DNA of 64,000 nt, taken from Protonemura montana. Its lineage: Eukaryota > Arthropoda > Insecta > Plecoptera > Nemouridae. Both the position numbers and the translations under genes were made by a program. The stretch's first letter is position 1. Every line of letters starts with the position of its first letter. The stretch spans positions 14,993,021 through 15,057,020 of the forward strand of contig OX387602.1 in assembly GCA_947568835.1 (NCBI GenBank), written 5' to 3'. This document shows positions 49,831 through 60,600 of the stretch, in pieces. Under the pieces are notes generated by a model. That model made no database searches. It saw only the letters and a list, made by a program, of their open reading frames with translations, and was not told where the DNA came from.

Positions 49831-51652
49831 ATGGCTTTGTCAGTTGGATCCAATGCCCTTGGCGAGGCCTGGGATAAAACTAACACAGTTTTCAGCAGGC
49901 TCCAGGTACTGTTGACAACTTCGCAGTGGAGTGATTGTACCTTTCTTGTTGGTGGTGAAGCTTCCCAGGTTAGTTCCAACCTACAATGGTTAACTAGCGT
50001 AAAACAGTTCTGCCAAATTAATTTACCTAAACATCAAATTACAAAACACTATTTTTTTATCTCACCAGTCTTACTCATCTGTTACTGGAGAGTCTGTCTT
50101 TATTTTGTTACATATTTCTTCTAGAATAAGGAATTAACTATAACCTATCTAATCGAAAATCTTTCAGGTTTTCAAAGCTCATAAGCTAATTTTAGCATCG
50201 TGCAGTCCTGTATTTGAAGCCATGTGCTTCGGTCCACTTGCTGAACGTGATTCAATTATCGTACCAGATATTGATCCAAAAACCTTCAATACTATGTTGA
50301 GGTAGGTTGATCAAATTTTCTCAATTTTCAACCATTTAATAGGTGACCCTTAGAAATTACTTTATTTCATAATATTTTTTTTTTTTTTTGATTTCATAAT
50401 AATAAAAAATAAGAAACCAGTTTTTTTTGCCCCTGTTAAATATTTGCCAAAAAATATAACACTGAAACTAACAATGCAATTTTTATCTAGGTACATATAT
50501 ACTGACACAATTGAATTATTTTCAATTGAAGAGGCTTGCTCTTCTCTCTATGTCGGACACAAATACATGCTCACGGTGCTCATTAAAAAATGTCGCGATT
50601 ATATCCGAAGCCATCTCGCCCCTAGTAACGTAATTTACGTATTCGAATTCCTCCAACATATGGGAGAGACTGATCTCTACCAACCGTGTTTGCTCATAAT
50701 AAGCAAGCATACAAAGATGCTGCTCATCGAACCTAAGGAGCACATGAAGCCTTCAACACTTGCCATTATTTTAAAGCTAAACAATTTGAGCATCACTGAG
50801 CCAATGCTCTTTGCGGGCGCAGTGAAATGGGCAGAAGAGGAATGCCTGAGTCGGGGCCTGAGTCCAAATAGCCAGAACTTGCGTGCAGTGCTCCTGGAAG
50901 CTGAGGCTCTGTCCAACATACGCTTTCTGGCGTTCTCACCAGAAGACTTTCTTAGTGGTCCATCAAATTCTAAAATACTCACACGTCAAGAGATCAATGC
51001 TCTCTGGTATGCAATTTACAGCAAAAAGAAATCCAAAGAAAACTCACAAAATATTGAAAATCAAGATGCAATTTTGAAGTCGGAATTGCCTGAAGGACTC
51101 AGTCACGTGTCAGAGTTTCGTCGCAAGACATCACCAAACAAGCTTTACTGCGTTCGCAGTTTTCTAAAGGCTTCGCGAGTTGTTCCCAGTAGCACACTGA
51201 ACTTGATGACTTCGGTAACTGTCAACAAGCCTGTATTTCTGCTGGGCCTCCGCTTTCTCACTCGGCTGATGCCCAAGGAAGGCTTGGGCAGACAGCAAAC
51301 GCTTCGTGCGACGTACAAAGAAAACATGAAAATCAGTATTTTCAACCAAGTGAAGCAACAGCTGTTGCAAATGATATTTACAGACGAATCTGAGTACATT
51401 ACCAAAGCTACAGTTATTTTTAAAGAGTCGCTTATTCTTGTGCCTGGTGAAGAATACAGTATTTTTGTAGAATCTCTGAGTACTAATAACTTGTTCCCAG
51501 GAGAGTACCCAGTAGCCTTTCTGAGCCACGCAGAAGCCAGCCGTGGCATTGTTTTCACATTCTGCGACCATTGCCTGCAGAATAGCAACGGCACTTTTGC
51601 TCAGAGGCTGGATATGGGTTTCATTGATTCTATTGTGTTTGCACCTGCTTAG
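49831..51652 (+). CDS. BTB-BACK protein related to the BTBD1/2/3/6 group, 3 coding exons
   Basis: Exons 49831-49968, 50168-50301 and 50491-51652 join to 1434 nt, encoding 477 residues, the usual size of BTBD1/2/3/6 proteins. The BTB/POZ domain covers about residues 27-132 (WSDCTFLVGGE, VFKAHKLILASCSPVFEAMC, IIVPDIDPKTFNTMLRYIYTD). A BACK domain follows, with AVKWAEEECLSRGL. The last 180 or so residues occupy the position of the PHR domain, and FLLGLRF and EYSIFVES fit its strands. However, the usual FSRWGYSG-type entry motif is missing, so this part has diverged. Family members act as cullin-3 ubiquitin-ligase adaptors or topoisomerase-binding factors; the substrate here is unknown. The ATG sits at the first base of its exon and is preceded by an in-frame stop if the upstream exon is used. 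Confidence 0.87.
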
Positions 51653-51714
51653 GTTGCTTGAGTTTCAAAAGATCTCATTTTTTTATGTTAATCAGAATTT
51701 ATCTCTCACTTAAG

Positions 51715-51720
51715 AATAAA
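51715..51720 (+). promoter_or_regulatory. Polyadenylation signal AATAAA for the BTB gene
   Basis: A canonical AATAAA lies 63 nt after the BTB stop codon, implying a short 3'UTR. Confidence 0.65.
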
Positions 51721-52669
51721 TTGAGAGCCAAACAGATTTCTGGTTGCTCAGTAAATATTGGCTGTTATAGATTGTCAGTTAGCAAGAGGTTGTGATGTGT
51801 CTGTAAGTCAGGTTCATAGAATCTCCATAAAAACCTACTGAGACACTTGTGTAAGAAGAATCAATAAGAAGAGGAAATGCTGATAGACGGATGCCACGGA
51901 TTGTTTTTCTTCTCTTTTATAATTTTGGAGTGTTTTCAATGTATACACATGCTCTCTTTAAGGGTCACACAACATTTTCTTCAACGTATTACTTTCGAAA
52001 GATATATTTGGGGCAAAAGTAATCATGTGATTATTTCAGAGCTTTTCAACTTTCATTGATACACAAGCACTGACTTGGCATATGCATTATTGCCAGAAAA
52101 TGTGGATCATTATACATTCTACGTGCAGTGGGGCAAAAGCCGAGGCCCATTTGTAACGACCATACATATAATTGTTTGTGTTTCTATTCTATCATTCCAA
52201 ACCTGAAAAGTTGAAATACTTGTAGTATATCCCATCAAAAAAAATGTTTTTTCCTAAAAACGAAGCAAGTTTCCATTGAGTTTTTTTTTCTGCTAGAGAA
52301 AAGAATGATTTTATGTTGTGCGGTATACTATGATTACTAACAAAAGGGTTCAGGGAACGTTGTGACAGTTTCATTTTACATCCCAATTAAAAAATCAAAA
52401 GCCATTTTTTCATTTTTTTTCCTCTTTGCTCCTCACTTTTCCATCCATGTTGCAGACTATTCAGAGAGAAAAGATACCAAATAGATCCATTTTTATCCTT
52501 AGTGCTAGATGGGACAAATTCGAAATGGTACATTCTCTCACAGACTGGGTGTCTTTGGGCTGGACTATTGGAAATCAGGATATGAAATCAGCCAAGCAAA
52601 GGTGAAAAGATTGCACGATAAATAAAGTCTACAACAAACCTAACTTTTAAATACTAAAAATTAAAATAC

Positions 52670-52675
52670 TTTATT
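52670..52675 (-). promoter_or_regulatory. Polyadenylation signal AATAAA for the C-type lectin gene
   Basis: Reads AATAAA on the minus strand, 153 nt downstream of the lectin stop codon. Confidence 0.6.
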
Positions 52676-52827
52676 TTCTTCATTAAATAATTGTATAAAA
52701 TACAAAAAGAGTTGGGTGATCTAGGCTAAGTAGGGAAATATTCACATCGAGGAGTTAGGGAGGTGGATGGGTGGGATTTAGCATCTGGTATCTTCAGTCG
52801 AAGCTGGCGGTTACGTGCCATGTGCAT

Positions 52828-54627
52828 CTAGAGGCGGATACCGGGGTTGCGTGAGCGCACAAAGTTAAGAAGCTCATCGCTGTCTTCGCACACAAACGGC
52901 TTCAGGTGGTGGCAAGCAACGTCGTGCCATTTCACTCCGTCTTGGTAGAAGTTGTTCAAGATGGACAGGCAGGACTCGTCGTTACCCTGTCGACAGAGAG
53001 GATTTGCATTAGAAATGGCCTGTTCTGTCATTAGGAAAAAATATTGCAAGTAAATCTTTAAAATATTGAATTATTTGAAGAATATCGTCCAACTGATGCT
53101 TCCGACTCAGTCATGTAAAAATTAAAAATTTACTCTTCAAATTAAAATGAACATTTATCTAAATTCACATTTAGTCGTATTTTTAAGGAAAACGTGTATC
53201 AAGATTAACGGTGGAGGTGCCGTTTTTTTTTCATCTACTTTCCACTCCATGTGATCCTTATTGCACATTTTTCCAGTTGAAGTATTCTCATTCTCATTGT
53301 ATATAAATATATTTTATCTGAGTTGATATACTATGCTTGACTTTGACAATCTGATGTTGGGCCATGTACGCCCTTCAAGGCGATCCGATAATGACGCCAC
53401 TCGGAGATAAATTAAATAACAACTGAACAGGTCGTCAACCTCAATACCGGTTTACATGGCTGGCTACGTGACATTGGTTCTACTGGTCAACCTCACACAA
53501 TTTGTCAGTTTATACAGGTCATTGGTATGTCTACGATAACTAGGTATTCAGAGCTTGGTCTGGTTAGTTTACAAGACTTTTAGATAAATCACACCATGAT
53601 AAACCAACTTTCGCGATAAACACTGTCGTTAATTAATTGATTTGATGAAAGTTACAGCTGTTTTTGATTTTGAACAAAAATCTTTAATTAGAAGTCGATG
53701 ACTGTATCTAAAACCTTCAATTAGAAATTGGAATTTTCTTCACGTGCTTCGTTGTTTTAAACTTAATGTAAATATGTCTTGGGGGTTTAACCCCTCCTTC
53801 CAGTAATATAAGTTTCTGAGCAGGGGCGGTGGATTCGTGATCAAACATAAAAAATAAGCTCTTGAGTTTGATCAAGCGTTAGACTATCAACCAGCACGCA
53901 CACACCGTATTCATTCAAAGTGCTGTCTCAGTTTTAATTCAATCAACGAAGTAATCTCACCTGAGGAGCCTCTCGGTTGTCGGGCTGAGCCTGACCGAAA
54001 CCGCCGGTGGCGCTCCAGTCTCCCGAGTTGCGCTGCGAAGTGGGCCCAATCTTGGCGCCAGAGCCGGACCAGAACCATCCGTTGACATTGGCAGGCTGCA
54101 GATCCGGGCGGTCGCAGCCATTGAAGTTACACTTGCGACCAGACGTCCAGATGAAGCGAATATTGCCTGCAAGAAAAATGCATCTCACATCAGTAAGACG
54201 TACGATTCACATCTTCCTCCAACGCACTCCACGAGTCCCGTTGCTTACCCTTGGATATCCTCTGCTTGACGAACTCGTTCTCCTGGGGCGTCTCGAGGGA
54301 GACGGCGTCCATGCAGTGGCGTCTGCAGATGTTCCTGGCATCGAGCCAGTCGACCTCCAGGCTCTTGGTGGGCTGGTGCTCCCAGCTGAAGAAGTATGCG
54401 TGGGCGACTCCACGGGCGTCGCGATAGGTCGAGTGACGCACCCCTAAGACAGATCACCATTTTGGGTTAAGCGCTAGCTTTTAAAATGTTTTGGATTTGT
54501 GGATCATAAATATTTTAGGTAGCTTACTGTTAGCGCAACTTCTGGGGTCCGGAAGGGCCAAACGTCTCTGCGCCATTACCATGGCAACTCCCACCAAGAG
54601 GAGTACCAACTCTCTCATCATCATCAT
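52828..54627 (-). CDS. Secreted C-type lectin-like protein, 4 coding exons
   Basis: Exons in order 54627-54528, 54443-54249, 54166-53961 and 52986-52828 join to 660 nt, encoding 219 residues. A signal peptide is clear: MMMM, then a Leu/Val-rich core, with likely cleavage after Ala19 (VMA|QRR). The rest is one C-type lectin domain with paired Cys (NICRRHC, RKCNFNGC, DESC, DVAC, FVCED). At the carbohydrate site it has QPD (159-161), classically linked to galactose-type ligands, and WHD (187-189) in place of the usual WND. Loss of that Asn may weaken calcium or sugar binding. The protein ends soon after the domain (RSRNPGIRL), with no membrane anchor. I believe this lectin is well conserved across arthropods; its ligand is unknown. 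An acceptor (gattgcag) six bases before the first ATG implies an upstream noncoding exon. Confidence 0.92.
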
Positions 54628-57600
54628 CGCCTGCAATCAACAAAAACAAATAATAACATTAGGGGTGTGCTGATAATAAATCATAACGGGGTGTGTTCAC
54701 GACCAGTAATCTCCAGCCAAGGCTAGATATCCAACCCAAGTACAAAAGCCTAGTGTTTCCCCAGATCACAATGATGGCGAAATTCTGCGAACATCTTATA
54801 ATAATTTCGTTCCGTGGTCATTGCCGTTATTCAGCACAGACACGATTACCATCCAGACAAGCAGGCGCGAATTACAACGTCGCCAAAATGGGTATCTCAT
54901 CGCGTCCTGCATCGAAATCTCCTCACAGGCCCGCGCTCATCCGCTGCACGTGCTTGGCTAGCGTTGCACCGTTTGCACCGTGGGTCGCTCAAGAGTTTCC
55001 CAATTTCATGGGGACTCGAGACGCGGATCCTCAGCAGGTGCTATTTTCTGCATTACAAAAGATGTCGGCAGTGCCATCTAGGACAGTCGCGACCGGAGAG
55101 TGGCTATACGAGCAACCTGCGGACGTCGCCGATGCCAGTTATATGGCCTCAAAAAGGCAGCGAAGAGGCCGCGCTTTGCTGCTTAAAGCTCTTTCTAGCA
55201 TCTAATATTATGCTATAGGTCATTTCCGCCATGTGATATCTGGGCCATTGAGTTGGAATATTATGATCTAATGTCGTCAAGTAAAGGGGTGGACGTCGAG
55301 TGTGGACTGTTGATGTGACGTAATGGAGATGGAGGATCTAGGCCGTCCGATATTACGGTATATACGTACTCTTGTCCAAACAGTCCAACTCCTTAACACA
55401 CTACTAGGAAGCGAGTTGATTAAGCAGCGCTATGAATTACTAATTCGCAACACATGTTGCATCGTAAGTTTGCAAATACATCATCCAATATTGGTTAAGA
55501 TAACGGAATGTCAGTGTCAGGAATGTGAACTTGTGGTTTTATACTTGTTTTATTATGGATAAAAAAATCTCTGTTCGATCAACTAATTGGTTGTTATTCA
55601 ACCGATTCATCAAGAGTTGCTCCTTGAGAAAGGCTTTTCAGTCCTGCTGGTCAAAAAACCGTTGATGCGAGTCATGCCTTGAATACCGTGAAATGCTCTG
55701 CACTGAAATGTGTAATCAGCGAGTCGTCTCGATGGTCGGCGGAGGTAGTGTTGTGGCGGTCACGCAGGTGGTATGTTTACCGTGCAATTATTCCTGCTAG
55801 GAAAATGCATTCGCCTAGAAAGAGTCGTGATTCGGGGAAACTGCAGCTGCTCGTCCGTTGCGCTCCTGATTTTAAGCGGTTCGGTGCTTTGTTTCACTGT
55901 CAACGTCGAAGCTTCAATTTTAAGACAAAGTGTCCCGGAAACTTTCGCCGGCATTTTATGATACATACGTCTGTGTGATTATTGTCAAATAAACTTGCAG
56001 AAAGTAATGCAATTAATTGTTCTATTGCCACTTTAGACGATGTGAACGAAACGAATGGCAATAGTCCATTAAATTATAAACACTTTATTTACGTTTAAAC
56101 GAATATACGTAGAAAATAAATACTGCTAATAACAAAATTGGCATTAAAGTGTCTTGTTTAAAACTTGAATGTCAAGTTTATTGCCAACGCCATGGATGCG
56201 TTCTCCAAGATAAATCAACTAGTGACCTTATTGGGGTCACTGGCTGGCTGTCACCTGCAGCAGCAATCAGCATGGACATCGACTTGATTAAATTGTCACG
56301 TATATAATTGGTCATAGAGTTATTACGTTCCTAACACTCGTTGATGAAGCATACCTACAGGTACTTAACCCAATTCTGAACTTGAAGCGATTAACAATCA
56401 TTTTGGCTCTTGCCACGGTACCTGGGTACTAAATTGCTTGTCCTAAAAGACCTGGCAAAACTGCGCGATCATAGTGTGTGAAAAGTGTCACACTTACGAT
56501 ACTTCCACGTTATGACTGCACCTATGTTTTGTGTACATGTTTTTCTAGTGATTTCTCGTTTTTTTACCAACCAGCATCCCGCATTACTCGATTAGTTTTA
56601 TCAGCCTCTTGCCACAGTGGACCGCGATTTTGAAACAAGTTTTTTTTTTTTACGAGTTACAGAAATTTCTTTGCGCAGTTACTTAATTTTTAAGCCTATC
56701 CATGTTTTGTTTTTAACTACGCTAAATATTAGCCCCAGGATATAGAGATGTTCCCATTTTGGGTTTTTTTTTTACCAAATCTCTATCCACGAAAATAGCG
56801 ATGCACTGGCTTGACGATGATAAAAAGAAATATATTAGAAATTTCTTTCAAATCACCGCTTTACTCACCACAGTTGTGCTTTCTGCCAAAATTAAGAATC
56901 TATTTGCTAATGTCACTGTTTCCTTGTGCCTGCGTCGAACTCTCTGGTAGCTGTAGGTATATAATGATAGTGATGTGCTCACCTGTTATTTTAGTTCCTT
57001 CTTGTGCTACGTTCAACAGACCACTGAACTCCCTCCCGAGGTGTTACCGGTGTATATAGGCGTCCTAGATCCTCAGGGTAGGCCTTCAATAACCTACATT
57101 ACCCTCTCTTTCCACCAATAGCTATACCATCATCTCTCTTCCTCTTGAGCACTGGTCTGCACTTAACCATTCTTTCCCTATAACCATCCATCCCATATTA
57201 TTTCATTTGAATGCAGGAGCGGCAAGCGTTAGACATTCCATGACGTCTAACTCATATGAATATATTTGATTGAAGCTATCATTAAAGTGGGAGTATTATA
57301 AATTTATAATCCATTTTTCATTTTATTGTACACTTGTTTGGAATAATCTGAACATGGTTCCACCGCGCCTACCTTTCATTTTCACGCCTCCAGCTAAGAT
57401 AAGGAGGCCGCTGAATGTTATCGAGATGGAGATGATAGACCAATTATTGTTTTGTGACAGGACCTAACCTACTCCCTCGTTTTCACGCCGGCAGACACTG
57501 ATGTCCGAGATGCAACCACATTTTATCATAATTTATAACGTAATACACACCTAGTATATTCTACCTGTTAGACATGTATGAAGAATGCACATTCGGTCAG

Positions 57601-60600
57601 GTCGTATCTGCGGATTTGAAGCGACTGCTTGGTGGCGAAGAAAATCGAACCGATTCCTGCTGACAGAAATCATCCAGTCCTTGCAGAAAATGTGCCTTTC
57701 TATGTTTCATGACTGTCAGCATCGTTTGACCTAAGCCATTTAGCGGGCATTGTTGAAATGATTACAACACTAAGAAAAAAGATGCGAAATAGTTTCTGAT
57801 CTAATTACTTGCCAGTCATTGTCCGACAGTAGAGAAAGACGACAGCAACGTGCTGATGAAGAAACATTTTGTGAGTTCAAGAAGCGTTCAGCTGTCAGCC
57901 GCAATGACAGTCATCTTGTCAATTTTCTTCATCCTCTGCAGAGTGTTGAACGTAGCCAGCCTCTATTTATATTAATGTAATTTAAAAATAAAGCGAAACA
58001 TGGGATGCAAGCTTCTTAAAATATTACACAGATCGAAGCAAGACAATTATCTCGAGAAATTGACATCTTTTGCTCTCATCTATGATTGTAATTTTGCGGG
58101 TTTAGTCTTGTTATAAATTTTCTTCGCCGACTTCCTTTCTCCATTGTCCTCGTTTGCCTTATACTTTTATTATAATTAATGTTATCCATTGAATATGTCT
58201 CTGGTCCTATCTCGGATTGCTAAAGTCGTTTCTTTTGTTCCACCCCTCTCATCGTGATCGACCGTAGTTGGAAGTGGAGTAGAATAAAAGATTTGTTACC
58301 TTGATTTTTCCTTTACCTCGTAATTATAAGACCTGTCCGCAATTATAACACTACTTATCGGCAAACTTGACGTCATCTATAAAGAGATGCTCGAAGCGCA
58401 GACCCGAAGGTTTTAAAGGTGTTCAAGGTTATGCTTGTAGTAATGATAACCCTTTAGATATAGGTACATCATTGCTTTTTGACCTACTTGCCTCCAAATT
58501 CACACTCATGTCTTAGGTACTCGACATCTGTTAGACAATGTTGATCTTTACTCACGCTCGTTTAAACATGTTTCATTTTACGATCTACAATTTGATCATT
58601 AGCTAAAATATTCTGTAAAGGCACATTTTGCACTGGCACCTACTTGCAAAAAGAAACCAAGTACCAACTGAATACCATAATGAGAACCAACACTGACAAC
58701 TATTTACCCTGCCAGACCAGTCACAACCAGTCACAACTCACAAAAAAGACACCCACTACATTATACCATACATTCATTTTGGGTTTCTATTCAATATATT
58801 ATCTAGCTCCCAAAAACGAGTGGTGCACAACAGAACTACAAATACATTACCAACTAATGAACGTGCGTGGAATTCTGTGTAGCTCGAGAGGATTGCTCGC
58901 TGCATCACCCCAATTAAGGCATGTGGCCGTAGAATGGGTGGAGATGTCTGATCATGTTTTGATCAAGAAGCTTGCGTTATGATGCACCTGATGAAGTAAT
59001 GGAGTTACCTCATCTTGCTCCAGTTTCACAAGCTGACAGGGATATGCTACGAGATCAGAGAAGGTAACAAAGGGGGAGCAATGCAACTGCAATGAGATGA
59101 TAAACTAATGCTTTCAGACGAACTTTTTGTTTTGTTTTAAAAGTTTTAGAAGCATATAATATTTTTCTTTCATAATATCTTCAGCTTGTATTTCAGTGAA
59201 TGATGCACTAATCGACAGTGAAGATTAAAATTGGAATAAAAGATATATTTTCTTCGTGACTTGAAAAGAGGTTACACATATACGAATCAGATAATAAAAT
59301 AAACTGACCTCATTATATCTTACTTTTGAGTTTTAGACACTTGGATTTTCATTTTAATAATCGATCGGATCACGACTCGGCATCATCAATACCTCTCCAT
59401 GGATTTGGCCCCATGTGCCATGGCATGAGTACATTCTGAAGGAGCGGCTTCTTTCATTCACTTTATAATTAAGAAAGTTTGTTTTGAAGGCATTATTAGT
59501 TGTATTGTTTGTTTAACTAACACAATTTAAAATTTAAAGTGTCACGAGGGAAGCTGACTGGATACAATGCTCGCTTTATCTTCTGGAAGGAAGCTTTCTG
59601 CTACGGATGTGTTGTCTTTGTACACATGAAATGACCTGAACATTTCACCTGCGGTCGGAATGTGTACACGATTGATATCGCCGACGTAGATCTCATTAGA
59701 CTAGTGAGTCTTCAGTAAATCAACTGATGAAGCGATCAGATATATTCCTTGTATTCTGTAAACGCATGTCAAAATTACTTCTACTTTCAACTAATTTGAA
59801 GTCATGATTCTTGAAACGAAACAACCAACGATGCAAATTCGATACAATTCATTGAACTTCTTAGCATTATTTCTAATTGTGGTTTTGAAGTTTGAACACA
59901 ATTTCTAAGTGTGACCTCGCTTCCGAATTTCTCGAGCGTCTGTTACTGCACTGCTACCATAAACTCTCTGCTATTTGGGCAGCGATGAGCACCCACATTG
60001 TGGGTTATTTTTAATTGTTACCCGTAACGATACTCCCTTCTCTTCGGAGAAATTGAAGCGACGGGGTCAGGTTCAGCGAAATTTCTCGTCAATTTAAAAT
60101 TTGAACTATCTAAATACGTGCAGTTTAAACAAAATGATGGCATATTTAACATCAAAACTCGTGGTCTAGTTTTGAATTACTCTTTGGAGGGTCATTGGCA
60201 AAAGAAATTCGTAGAGAAGGGAAAATTTTCCTCTATTCCTGTTAAAGATTGCTAACGTGAAACGTCCTCGCCCTGACTGGCAATTTGAGTTAAAGTTGAT
60301 ATAAGAATTGTCTACATATTCTGTGGTTGCATGGTTAGTAAAGAATATGTTATCACAGGCTGCTTTTGTCGCATTTGTCCACAAACACTACAAGCAGAAG
60401 TTGCACATCTGGTAAATTTGTCTCTCAAATTTCTCCCACAAATACTGATTTTATCAGAGATAAATAAATATCTTATAGAAAATTAAAAACCTGAAGAAAA
60501 CACGATGACAATTCACACAAAACGCGTTTCACATAAATATCAAAAGTAAATTTGTTTTGTTGATTTAAATCGACGATGAGTTTTCTTTGCAGCAGAAAGC

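Larger units (their letters stand above)
51653..52827. other. Convergent 3' region between the BTB and lectin genes
   Basis: No coding exon is seen. A plus-strand AATAAA at 51715-51720 serves the BTB gene and another lies at 52620-52625. A minus-strand AATAAA at 52670-52675 lies 153 nt past the lectin stop. Confidence 0.6.

Noticed and set aside
54693..55205. 170-codon plus-strand open frame
   Set aside because: It overlaps a 134-codon frame in the next register, has no recognisable domain and sits in stop-poor GC-rich sequence. One or two frames of this length are expected by chance in 64 kb.
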